Positions 6,469-13,491 are shown, numbered from the stretch's first letter. The stretch is 18,632 nucleotides of DNA from JBLHGU01 sp047615875 (GCA_047615875.1 JBLHGU010000100.1:1-18632); one strand, 5' to 3'. The notes: generated by a model not told the origin, from the sequence alone. Translations and numbers: made by a program.

Positions 6469-7242
6469 ATGAATTCAATACCCTGTGCTTATTCAGTTGA
6501 AGGTTCAGGCCCGGCGTTATTTTTGGTGCATGGCATTGGTTCCCGGCGCTCAACCTGGAATGAACTGGTAGCTGGATTACGAGATAGTTTTACCTGTATA
6601 TCCTATGATTTGCGCGGGCATGGTGAATCTCCGGTGCCCGTAGAAGAGTTTGGCTTAGACGAATTAGTGGACGATCTCGAAGCTCTTCGTCAACAATTGG
6701 ATATCGATAAAATTCATATCGCTGGACATTCTCTAGGTGGCATGATTGGTCCTGCATATGCCAGGCGTTACCCGAAGCAGACCATATCTTTAGGCTTGCT
6801 AAGCACAGCAGCAGGTCGAACAATGGATGATTCGATCAAAGTTAAAGGTGTGGTGCAGGCAATGCGCGAAAAAGGCGTGGCTAACGTTCTGCCTACGCTA
6901 ACTGATCGGTGGTTTTCCGAAAGCTTTGCGAGTCAGAACCCGGAAATAATTTCCAACCGGTTACAACAAGTCGTCGATACGCCCGAATGGGTTTTTCTCA
7001 ATGTGTTTGATATATATGCAAACACTGAAATGGCAGCCTGGCTAAATGGGGTCAAAACTCCAGCGCTGGTATTGACCGGTGAACTGGATGGCGGTTGTAA
7101 CCCCAGGTTGAATCAGTTTATTCATAGCCAGTTAGAAAATTCTGAGCTGGTTATTCTCGATCAGCTTAAACACTCTATTTTGTTGGAAGCAACTGACCGG
7201 GTTTTACCACCGGTCAGAGATTTTCTATTGCGACAGGGCTAG
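6469..7242 (+). CDS. Alpha/beta hydrolase (enol-lactonase/esterase-like)
   Basis: This 257-residue cytoplasmic protein has the full alpha/beta-hydrolase core. The oxyanion HG motif is FLVHGIGS (18-25), the nucleophile elbow GHSLGG carries S88, the acid is D207 (LTGELDGGCNP) and the base is H235 (LKHSILLE). The overall pattern, including YDLRGHGES (46-54), resembles 3-oxoadipate enol-lactonase and related small esterases and thioesterases. No aromatic-ring degradation genes are present here, so PcaD activity is not supported. The ATG at 6469 has a good AGGAG five bases upstream. It converges with the BKACE gene, leaving 11 bases between stop codons. Hydrolysis of an ester or CoA thioester made in the neighbouring pathway is a guess. 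A second hydrolase of the same superfamily lies at 17314, but the two differ clearly. Confidence 0.9.
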   Translation: MNSIPCAYSVEGSGPALFLVHGIGSRRSTWNELVAGLRDSFTCISYDLRGHGESPVPVEEFGLDELVDDLEALRQQLDIDKIHIAGHSLGGMIGPAYARRYPKQTISLGLLSTAAGRTMDDSIKVKGVVQAMREKGVANVLPTLTDRWFSESFASQNPEIISNRLQQVVDTPEWVFLNVFDIYANTEMAAWLNGVKTPALVLTGELDGGCNPRLNQFIHSQLENSELVILDQLKHSILLEATDRVLPPVRDFLLRQG

Positions 7243-7253
7243 TGGGTAATGTG

Positions 7254-8171
7254 TTAGTTAGAGTGTGGGGCGCGTTTAGTAAGGGAAAATTTCTCTCTAA
7301 CCTCAGCTGGGCTAAGGAGTCTGGCACCTAGTGCGGTAATGATAGTCCCAGCTTTTTCTACCAGTTGAGCGTTGGTTGCCAAAACGCCTTTTTCAAGCCA
7401 GATATTGTCTTCCAGCCCAACCCGCACATTGCCACCGGCTAATACGGCAGCGGCGACATAGGGCATTTCATTTCGGCCCAACCCAAACGCTGAGAATGTC
7501 CAGCTATCTGGTACGTTATTAACCATGGCCATAAAGGTGTTTAGGTCATCAGGGGCTCCCCAGGGAACGCCCATGCAAAGTTGAATTAAAGCAGGCTCTG
7601 CAATTAGGCCTTCTGACACCAACTGCTTAGCCAACCATATGTGCCCAGTATCGAACGCTTCAATTTCAATTTGAACTCCAAGCGCGGTCATTTTTGCAGC
7701 CATAGCTCGCAACGTGCCCGGCGTATTGGTCATGACGTAATCAGCTTCGGCAAAATTCATGGTGCCGCAATCCAGGGTGCAAATTTCAGGCAAGCATTCC
7801 GCAATATGGGCAACTCGCTCTGTAGCACCAGCCATATCAGTTTGATCAGAATTGAATGGCAATGGGTTTTCGGCATCGCCAAATACGATATCACCACCCA
7901 TGCCAGCAGTTAGGTTAAGAATGACATCGGTGTCGCTATCGCGTATTCGATCCGTTACCTCCCGGTAGTAGCTTAGATCTCTACTAGGTGTGCCAGTCTC
8001 TGGTTCACGTACATGGCAATGCACGATGGCAGCACCGGCTTTTGCGGCATCGATTGCCGATGCTGCAATTTGCGCTGGACTACGTGGTACGTGGTGACTT
8101 CGGTCCTGAGTGCCGCCGGCTCCGGTTACAGCACAGGTTAGAAAAACTTCACGGTTCATATTAAGCGGCAT
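7254..8171 (-). CDS. BKACE family (DUF849) beta-keto acid cleavage enzyme, 3-dehydrocarnitine-cleaving type
   Basis: This 305-residue enzyme belongs to the zinc-dependent beta-keto acid cleavage family, which splits a beta-keto acid with acetyl-CoA into acetoacetate and a new acyl-CoA. Zinc ligands H51 and H53 (VHCHVREPE) and E254 are present. R250, E254 and D255 (RVGLED) have the spacing of Arg226, Glu230 and Asp231 of Kce, the 3-keto-5-aminohexanoate cleavage enzyme. The text FLTCAVTGAGGT, LNLTAGMGGD, EICTLDCGTMNF and EAFDTGHIWLAKQ is very like the dehydrocarnitine-cleaving members (CdhC type, giving betainyl-CoA plus acetoacetate). That sub-family call is from memory. Carnitine dehydrogenase and the usual thioesterase are not in the window. 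The start may be the ATG at 8171 or four codons later at 8159; neither has a strong ribosome site. It probably has its own promoter, since a terminator separates it from the upstream CsgG-like gene. Confidence 0.93.
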   Translation of the reverse strand: MPLNMNREVFLTCAVTGAGGTQDRSHHVPRSPAQIAASAIDAAKAGAAIVHCHVREPETGTPSRDLSYYREVTDRIRDSDTDVILNLTAGMGGDIVFGDAENPLPFNSDQTDMAGATERVAHIAECLPEICTLDCGTMNFAEADYVMTNTPGTLRAMAAKMTALGVQIEIEAFDTGHIWLAKQLVSEGLIAEPALIQLCMGVPWGAPDDLNTFMAMVNNVPDSWTFSAFGLGRNEMPYVAAAVLAGGNVRVGLEDNIWLEKGVLATNAQLVEKAGTIITALGARLLSPAEVREKFSLTKRAPHSN

Positions 8172-8251
8172 TTGTTTGTCTCAGGTTACTTTTAGAAAGT
8201 GCTATTTTGCTTCAAGCGAAACACTGCGGTCTGTCCAGAAAGGGTTTCAAC

Positions 8252-8280
8252 TTTATCTCACCTGCGACAGGTTAACTCAA
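8252..8280 (-). promoter_or_regulatory. Candidate promoter of the BKACE gene with an operator-like palindrome in the spacer
   Basis: On the reverse strand TTGAGT (8275-8280) and GATAAA (8252-8257) are 17 bases apart and each match four of six consensus positions. The spacer holds a perfect inverted repeat, ACCTG-TCG-CAGGT (8260-8272), where a bound repressor would block polymerase. The resulting leader would be about 75 bases. Confidence 0.45.
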
Positions 8281-8299
8281 TCAAGGAAAATTCAGATAT

Positions 8300-8328
8300 A
8301 AAAATGCCACCTGAAAGGTGGCATTTTT
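8300..8328 (-). terminator. Intrinsic terminator after the CsgG/HfaB-like gene
   Basis: ATGCCACCT (8304-8312) pairs with AGGTGGCAT (8316-8324) around a three-base loop, and flanking A and T runs extend the stem to 13 bp. Read on the reverse strand it ends in a T-run, 15 bases past the stop codon at 8343. The A/T symmetry means it can act in both directions. It isolates the BKACE gene from upstream transcription. Confidence 0.9.
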
Positions 8329-8342
8329 TATGCAAGGGCTGA

Positions 8343-9056
8343 TTAGTCCAGTTGAATCAGACTCTTCAAACCAGATTTTCGTTTTTTCTCCTTGGCTTTG
8401 AACTCTGCCTGACACCCGCCACCTTGATCAACCATTTCACATACCAGGTAGTCGACAATTTCAACAATGACCGCACGTATAGCTTTGCCAGCCGGTGTTT
8501 TCTTTTCGTTTTTCAGCGCACCGCCGAATTTACCCCGTGAAAGTCCCAGGCTTAATCCAAAGCCAGATGAACGGCCTTCTACAGTACGGGATGCCGTTAT
8601 TTCTCCAGTTGTAGTATCAACTACGCGAAGATCGACTGCGATATAAGCACTTTTCTTTTTGCCGCCAATGCTAACGCCACCCAGAGAAATGCCGCCACCC
8701 GTACTCTGAACATTATTTTCAAAGGCTGTTAGCGTACCTAGAATCAGATATTGTGCGCCGGTTAGCTCGCCAATTTTTGCACCCGTGGAGGAAGAAATAC
8801 GACCTGCAGCGGCCAAGTCCTGTTCCGCAAGTATTGGATCAAGTTTGGCGCGCTCTACAACACGGAATTCGCCCGTGTTGGATAATTCATTACTCACCAT
8901 GCTAGCCAGGTCGCGGCCGACACCGCCGGTCCACCAATAGACCCCAGTTGCAGTATTCTTGAACTCAGCCACACCGATTCTCGGCTTGGCTGCAAAGGCG
9001 CTGTTACTGGCAATAATTGATAGACTGATGAGTAGGATGCTGAATAACTTATGCAT
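8343..9056 (-). CDS. Secreted CsgG/HfaB-like protein
   Basis: This 237-residue protein has a Sec signal peptide (MHKLFSILL... with probable cleavage after SNSAFA, residues 17-22) and a CsgG-type domain. RIGVAEFKN (26-34), FRVVERAKLDPILAEQ (64-79) and GAQYLILGTLTAFE (100-113) are family features. In curli secretion CsgG is an outer-membrane lipoprotein pore. This protein has no lipobox Cys, so it would be periplasmic or inserted without an anchor. Two glycine-rich stretches (STGGGISLGGVSIGG, about 117-131, and GRSSGFGLSLGLSRGKFGG, about 161-179) fall roughly where CsgG forms its two membrane-spanning hairpins. The tail is lysine-rich. No curli or holdfast genes are nearby. A strong GGAGG lies seven bases upstream of the ATG. 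Family placement is good; function is unknown. Confidence 0.85.
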   Translation of the reverse strand: MHKLFSILLISLSIIASNSAFAAKPRIGVAEFKNTATGVYWWTGGVGRDLASMVSNELSNTGEFRVVERAKLDPILAEQDLAAAGRISSSTGAKIGELTGAQYLILGTLTAFENNVQSTGGGISLGGVSIGGKKKSAYIAVDLRVVDTTTGEITASRTVEGRSSGFGLSLGLSRGKFGGALKNEKKTPAGKAIRAVIVEIVDYLVCEMVDQGGGCQAEFKAKEKKRKSGLKSLIQLD

Positions 9057-9102
9057 TGGGTTTCCTCCCTTGCTGGAGTTCTATTTTGACTGTAAAGGCA
9101 AT

Positions 9103-9131
9103 ATTACCTGATTAGGCTAAGAATATATCAA
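9103..9131 (-). promoter_or_regulatory. Candidate promoter of the CsgG/HfaB-like gene
   Basis: On the reverse strand TTGATA (9126-9131) and GGTAAT (9103-9108) are separated by 17 bases, giving a leader of about 40 bases. The -10 match is modest. The same 172-base divergent gap holds a 7-bp inverted repeat, AGCGAGC (9161-9167) and GCTCGCT (9203-9209), near the + strand kinase-like start. Confidence 0.35.
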
Positions 9132-9228
9132 TTTCATCTGTCTAGCTGCTAGTTAAAAATAGCGAGCATAAAGCGTAGTCGAGCTCAGCTGGTGTATTAT
9201 TGGCTCGCTTTCGCCTGTTTAATATTCA

Positions 9229-9963
9229 ATGCCAAAACCATTACCCACAGAACAACAAGTACTTGCTGCTAAAAGTGATTTGGAGGACCGTTACTCCAGC
9301 TTGGGTGAAACTTTTGAGGTACTGCAAGTTTTAAGGGTTGGGGCTGGGTCGCGGCCGCACGTGGCCAGGATTAGCTATGACGGTCGGCAATGTGTGATTA
9401 AGGACCATCAGGGTTGTGATCCCTGGTTTGCCCGTCTATTTGGGCCATTATTAGCGCGTCGTGAAATAAGCGCATTAAAAAAACTGACTGAGTTAAATGG
9501 CATTCCAAACCTGGTAACCATTGTCAATAAACGCGCGTTCATTATGACCTGGATAGAAGCCAGGCCATATAGGCTGGTTAATTTGACATCAGAAGGCTGG
9601 TCGGAGTTCTTTAGTCAGTTGGAACTACTGGTAGCTAAAATGCATAAACAAGGAGTCGCTCATGGTGATATGCGAAGCCCCGACAATACACTTATAGATA
9701 AGACCGATGCACCGGTGCTTGTCGACTTTGTCGGCTCCGTTCTGCGTGGGCCAAGCTGGAATATATGGAATCGGTGGCTATTTTCCAGATTATGTTTGGT
9801 AGATCTCTCGGCGATAACGAAACAAAAAACCCATGTTGCGCCCTGGTTACTAACCAAAAATGCAGAAACTTCGCACCAGCAGGGCTGGATTGGGCTTATA
9901 GGACGAAAATTTGGTCAAATAGTTAGACGTATCACCAGATTTCTATTTACGCGGGCAAACTGA
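9229..9963 (+). CDS. Small protein-kinase-fold protein (RIO/Kdo-kinase-like)
   Basis: This 244-residue protein keeps the minimal kinase core. The ATP-anchoring Lys is K58 (CVIKDH), the helix-C Glu is probably E79 (ARREISALKKL), the catalytic loop is VAHGDMRSPDN with D147 and N153, and the metal-binding Asp is D166 (VLVDFVGS) in place of DFG. HGD in place of HRD and the short C-lobe resemble the RIO/Bud32 and lipopolysaccharide Kdo-kinase (WaaP/KdkA) groups rather than ordinary Ser/Thr kinases. All catalytic residues are present, so phosphotransfer is likely. The target may be a protein, a sugar or a lipid A precursor. The C-terminal 30 residues (GLIGRKFGQIVRRITRFLF) form a basic amphipathic stretch that could touch the membrane. 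The ATG at 9229 has no clear ribosome site. The gene converges with mnmA, 20 bases apart. Confidence 0.75.
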   Translation: MPKPLPTEQQVLAAKSDLEDRYSSLGETFEVLQVLRVGAGSRPHVARISYDGRQCVIKDHQGCDPWFARLFGPLLARREISALKKLTELNGIPNLVTIVNKRAFIMTWIEARPYRLVNLTSEGWSEFFSQLELLVAKMHKQGVAHGDMRSPDNTLIDKTDAPVLVDFVGSVLRGPSWNIWNRWLFSRLCLVDLSAITKQKTHVAPWLLTKNAETSHQQGWIGLIGRKFGQIVRRITRFLFTRAN

Positions 9964-9983
9964 CAATTTCGTAAATACCCAGA

Positions 9984-11090
9984 TCACTGGTCATTCTCGG
10001 GTTCCAGGGCGTTATATATAATGCCACCACCCATACATACATCGTTGTCGTATAAAACGATCGACTGGCCTGGAGTAACCGCCCATTGTGGTTCGTCAAA
10101 CTCTATTTTTGCCGTATTATCTCCGACCCGGGTTAGTGTGCAAGGCTGTTCTTTCTGTCTGTAGCGAATTTTCGCAGCACATCGGTAGGGTAGGCGAGGT
10201 GGAGTTTCATTTACCCAGTAAACCTGGTTAGCGTGAACATGGCTGCGCAATAGATAAGGATGGTTTCGACCTTGTACCACGTAGAGGACTTTTCTGCTGA
10301 TATCTTTATCCGCTACATACCAGGGTTCACCTTCACCACCGATGCCAAGACCTTGACGCTGGCCAATGGTGTAATACATTAATCCGTCATGTTTGCCGAC
10401 AATTTCATCTTCGTCAAGAGATCGTATTTCGCCGGGTTTAGGGGGTAAATAGACGGATAAGAACTGCTTAAACTTGCGTTCGCCTATAAAACATATACCG
10501 GTGCTGTCTTTACGATCATAATTTGGAAATCCAAGATCTTTAGCCATGCTTCGGACACTTTCTTTAAGGTGATCACCCAGTGGAAAAAGGCTTCGATTAA
10601 GTGCATTTTGCTGCAAAGTGTAAAGAAAGTAGGACTGATCTTTGGTTCCGTCGACACCCTTTAGAAGTGCCTGTTTACGCCCAACTTTGGACTTACGGAC
10701 GTAGTGACCAGTGGCAATATAGTCAGCGCCAAGTGAATTTGCGAATTCGAGAAATTCTTTAAATTTTATTTCTTTGTTACAAAGGATGTCTGGGTTGGGT
10801 GTGCGGCCAGCTTGATGCTCTGAGAGGAAGTTGGCAAATACTCGCTCCCAATATTCATGTGAAAAATTAATGGTTCTAAGCGGTATAGATAAAATTTTAC
10901 AGACTGCCTCCGCATATCCCAGATCTTCTTCCGCGGAACAGTACTCAGGATCGTCATCTTCTTCCCAGTTCTTCATGAAAAGCCCCATTACGTCGAATCC
11001 TGCTTCCTTCAGCATATACGCAGCTACAGCTGAATCTACGCCACCCGACATACCGACGACTACCTGTTGTCTATTACTGCCTATGATCAC
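9984..11090 (-). CDS. mnmA: tRNA-specific 2-thiouridylase MnmA
   Basis: This 368-residue cytoplasmic enzyme adds sulfur at position 2 of the wobble uridine in tRNAs for Lys, Glu and Gln, receiving sulfur through the Tus relay. The PP-loop SGGVDS (15-20) binds ATP. The two catalytic cysteines are C104 (NPDILCN) and C200 (DSTGICFIG). The tRNA-binding KDQSYFL (150-156) and the C-terminal beta-barrel with YTIGQRQGLGIGG are intact. Length matches the family. The start is a GTG at 11090, the only candidate preceding the PP-loop; no ATG is available and the upstream GGA is rather distant. It follows the small secreted-protein gene by 34 bases on the same strand, so co-transcription is likely. From memory, mnmA lies close to clpSA in Pseudomonas too, supporting an ancestral chromosomal block. 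Confidence 0.98.
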   Translation of the reverse strand: MIIGSNRQQVVVGMSGGVDSAVAAYMLKEAGFDVMGLFMKNWEEDDDPEYCSAEEDLGYAEAVCKILSIPLRTINFSHEYWERVFANFLSEHQAGRTPNPDILCNKEIKFKEFLEFANSLGADYIATGHYVRKSKVGRKQALLKGVDGTKDQSYFLYTLQQNALNRSLFPLGDHLKESVRSMAKDLGFPNYDRKDSTGICFIGERKFKQFLSVYLPPKPGEIRSLDEDEIVGKHDGLMYYTIGQRQGLGIGGEGEPWYVADKDISRKVLYVVQGRNHPYLLRSHVHANQVYWVNETPPRLPYRCAAKIRYRQKEQPCTLTRVGDNTAKIEFDEPQWAVTPGQSIVLYDNDVCMGGGIIYNALEPENDQ

Positions 11091-11124
11091 TTAGTTAGTT
11101 TTCCAGGGATAAAATGCTGATGAA

Positions 11125-11799
11125 TCAGTTGGTCGAAACTTGTTTCTGTTGCCCGGATACTCGCGACTTGAGAGATTTCCAGAAAGATGGTTTTTGCTCC
11201 TGAAAGGCATCGTATTCAGTTGAATTGTCTATATTTGAAGAAAAGAAAAACGGGATATCCTTCCATTGAGAGTATTCCTGTACGTATGGCAGGATGCCAT
11301 TCTTTTGAAACCATGAATCGATCACGAAGCGTCGCTTAGATATGATTTCCTCCACTTGCCCTGCCCAGTGTTGATCAAATATAGCTCGTCTGTAGGCACG
11401 TTCAACCACACGGTGATGGCGAAGATAGCCGTTGGATTCAAATAGTTTCAAATAAGTGGTCGTGTTCAGGGACTCGTCTATACAGTCCAGTTGTCCTGGA
11501 AATTCGCCACCTTGTTCAAGATCGAGACCGGTGTCGCGGTGGGTTGGTGTATAGCGTCCGACCACTACCTCCATCCAGCCAATAGCTTTTTTAATTTGTA
11601 CCCGTTCCAGTTCCGGGGTTTTCGCGGCTGGGGAAAACCAACCGGAAACTTCTCGCCAGTCATCGGCTAAAATATCAATAGTGGGCTCACTTTTACAGCC
11701 AAAATCATAACAAACTGGCACTTGTACCGATTGTTCATCGGCATGGCCTGGCACCCCTGTCAGGGCAAACAAAATCATAACTGCTATTAATTTGTGCAA
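11125..11799 (-). CDS. Secreted protein of unknown function
   Basis: I do not recognise this 224-residue protein. It begins with a signal peptide (LIAVMILFALTGVPGHA, residues 4-20), likely cut after GHA, leaving a periplasmic protein of about 200 residues. The mature part starts with a cysteine pair, VCYDFGCK (C30 and C35), and has one further Cys (C105), so a disulfide is possible. The middle (about 60-160) looks helical, and the C-terminus is polar and lysine/glutamine-rich. The start is taken as the TTG at 11799, since it gives a proper positively charged signal peptide. The ATG at 11778 would remove the charged N-region. It sits directly before mnmA on the same strand, so the two may be co-transcribed, but no functional link to tRNA thiolation is evident. 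Confidence 0.7.
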   Translation of the reverse strand: MHKLIAVMILFALTGVPGHADEQSVQVPVCYDFGCKSEPTIDILADDWREVSGWFSPAAKTPELERVQIKKAIGWMEVVVGRYTPTHRDTGLDLEQGGEFPGQLDCIDESLNTTTYLKLFESNGYLRHHRVVERAYRRAIFDQHWAGQVEEIISKRRFVIDSWFQKNGILPYVQEYSQWKDIPFFFSSNIDNSTEYDAFQEQKPSFWKSLKSRVSGQQKQVSTN

Positions 11800-11934
11800 A
11801 ATGAGGACCCTGTAGTTATTTGGCTAACTGATTCTAGCGGATTGTGCTTCTGGAAAAAACTATCCTCGTGTTAAACCACCGCAGGATTTTACAAATACTG
11901 GGTGTTTTTAGCCTGCCAGCGTTGTTCAGGCGTC

Positions 11935-12882
11935 TCAGGTGCGGACAGTTCGCCCATTGCGGTTGAACCGATTCTTAAATTCGGGGTCCATGGCTTCTAG
12001 AAATACACGCGCCGACGTACTTAGATGTTTGCCTTTTCTTATAACAACGCCATAACTCCGGGTCGGAAAGTATCGATCCAAATTAATTCGACCCACATCG
12101 TCATCTCCGGTTAGGCAAATATCGGTAACGATAGAAATACCCAGACCATACTCGACGTACTTTTTGATCACTTCCCAGCCGCCGGCTTCCAGGGTTACTG
12201 TATAGCGAAGATTGTGCTGCTGAAAGACGTAATCAACCATTCGCCAGGTGCTGAGGTGGCGGGGGGGGAGTATTAATCCATAAGGGCTAATATCCTTTAA
12301 GGTAACTGATTTCAGTTTCGTTAGAGGATGGTTCGGTGGTGTGATCAATACGGGGTTATATTGAAAAATCGGATAGTAATGTATGTCTTCCGGGATTTCC
12401 AGCATCGAGCCGACGGCGAAATCAGACTCATCCTTTCGTAGCATTTCCATGCCGTCTCGCCCGGTGACATTATGCAGTTTGATGCGAATGCCCGGATATT
12501 TTTCAGAGAATGATTTTATGATATCGGGCAAGATGTAAAGAATTGTGGATTCGCCGGCGGCAATATCTAGTTCGCCAGACTCCAGATCACCGCTACGTTC
12601 GGTAAAAGTTTCGATCAATGAGTCAATTCCCTGAACCAGGGGTAGCGATATTTCCAGTAAGGTCTTGCCTTCCGGGGTTAGACGTATGCTTGGGCCGCGG
12701 CGCTCAAATAGTGTTGTTTCCAGTTCTCGCTCAAGAGCTTGTATTTGCAGGGAAACGGATGGCTGGCTAAGAAACAGCTTTTCTGCGGCTCTGGAAATAC
12801 TGCCAACCCTTGCCGTGGTGCAGAATGCGCGTAATTGTTTAAGCCGATTCTGCTTGTAATAAGGTGCGGAATTGGCAGCCAC
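11935..12882 (-). CDS. LysR-type transcriptional regulator, CysB-like
   Basis: This 315-residue protein has the LysR layout. A winged helix-turn-helix (about 14-72) carries LRAFCTTARVGSISRAAEKLFLSQPSVS and LFERRGPSIRLTPEG. A linker helix is followed by a two-lobed effector domain starting near LDIAAGESTILYILPDI. The effector domain recalls CysB/Cbl, notably VIKKYVEYGLGISIV and a C-terminal YGVVIRKGKHLS, so an inducer connected to sulfur or amino-acid metabolism is possible but unproven. The start is a GTG at 12882; no ATG precedes the HTH and there is no good ribosome site. LysR regulators often control a divergent neighbour. Here that would be clpS-clpA, an unlikely LysR target, so the regulated genes may lie elsewhere, including the sulfotransferase/DmdA region. 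The 288-base gap to clpS holds no other gene. Confidence 0.92.
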   Translation of the reverse strand: MAANSAPYYKQNRLKQLRAFCTTARVGSISRAAEKLFLSQPSVSLQIQALERELETTLFERRGPSIRLTPEGKTLLEISLPLVQGIDSLIETFTERSGDLESGELDIAAGESTILYILPDIIKSFSEKYPGIRIKLHNVTGRDGMEMLRKDESDFAVGSMLEIPEDIHYYPIFQYNPVLITPPNHPLTKLKSVTLKDISPYGLILPPRHLSTWRMVDYVFQQHNLRYTVTLEAGGWEVIKKYVEYGLGISIVTDICLTGDDDVGRINLDRYFPTRSYGVVIRKGKHLSTSARVFLEAMDPEFKNRFNRNGRTVRT

Positions 12883-13085
12883 AATAGAAACTCAAAAAAT
12901 ATTAGAAATAATAGTAAACCTCGAAACAATTGGTTTGTCAAATAATAGATTGGACCTTTATGAAGCATATCTGGACTATGATTTGGCGGGGTTTCAGGTT
13001 TTCCCCCGGTTGGTTTCAAGGGGCGGAATTCACGAAAAACAAACTAAATTGCCCGACGCTTCAATCATACAACTTGAGTTTTCGC

Positions 13086-13140
13086 TACAATGCCACTATG
13101 TTGTTGATCCTTAAGGATCAGACCTGAAAAAGATCTGGTC
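13086..13140 (+). promoter_or_regulatory. clpS promoter/leader with a perfect 16-bp palindrome
   Basis: A strong -10 match, TACAAT (13086-13091), lacks a convincing -35. Just downstream, TGATCCTTAAGGATCA (13105-13120) is a perfect palindrome able to form a 6-bp stem with a TTAA loop. AGACC (13120-13124) can pair with GGTCT (13136-13140) around an A-rich loop. In RNA these would be two adjacent hairpins in the roughly 70-base clpS leader; in DNA the palindrome could be an operator. Confidence 0.45.
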
Positions 13141-13170
13141 TAGTTGCTAAATAAAAAGACTTTCCATTAG

Positions 13171-13491
13171 ATGAGTGATTCAAAAGAGATTCAGAAAACC
13201 GGCGATACTTCTCTTCAGGAAGCCAAGCCTAAAGTAAAGAAGCCGCGTATGTATAAAGTCATGTTGATGAATGACGATTACACGCCTATGGACTTTGTCG
13301 TGGCTGTACTCGAGCGTTATTTTCGTAAGACTCGTGAACAAGCGGTAGAGATTATGTTAACTGTGCACAATAAGGGTAGTGGTTTATGTGGCGTTTTCGC
13401 TTACGAGGTAGCAGAAACAAAGATTCAACTCGTATTGGGCTTTGCACAGGAAAATCAACACCCCCTGCAATGCACCATGGAACCTGAATAG
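13171..13491 (+). CDS. clpS: ATP-dependent Clp protease adaptor ClpS
   Basis: This 106-residue cytoplasmic adaptor delivers N-end-rule substrates with Leu, Phe, Tyr or Trp at the N-terminus to ClpAP. The flexible N-terminal extension (1-25) is followed by the folded core. The substrate pocket residues N34, D35, D36, T38, M40 and H66 are all present (LMNDDYTPMDFV, TVHNKGSG), at the same numbers as I recall for E. coli ClpS. The C-terminal GFAQENQHPLQCTMEPE fits the family end. Length is normal. The ribosome site is not obvious. Its stop overlaps the GTG start of clpA by one base, indicating translational coupling. The E. coli and Pseudomonas neighbour cspD is not found upstream; a LysR gene is there instead. 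Confidence 0.98.
   Translation: MSDSKEIQKTGDTSLQEAKPKVKKPRMYKVMLMNDDYTPMDFVVAVLERYFRKTREQAVEIMLTVHNKGSGLCGVFAYEVAETKIQLVLGFAQENQHPLQCTMEPE

Noticed and set aside
6469..7242. PcaD, 3-oxoadipate enol-lactonase of aromatic degradation
   Set aside because: The similarity is at fold level, and no other protocatechuate or catechol pathway genes are nearby.
7254..8171. A complete carnitine catabolic operon
   Set aside because: Carnitine dehydrogenase, the CdhB-type thioesterase, a carnitine binding protein and an AraC-type regulator are not encoded in the window.
8343..9056. Curli secretion (csg) locus
   Set aside because: Only a CsgG-like domain is present. There are no CsgA/B repeats, no CsgD/E/F, and the protein lacks the lipobox.
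12678..13127. Open frames on both strands in the LysR-clpS gap (for example 12872-13114 + and 12678-13019 -)
   Set aside because: They overlap the LysR gene or each other, have low-complexity or random-looking translations and no ribosome sites. The gap is better read as a control region.
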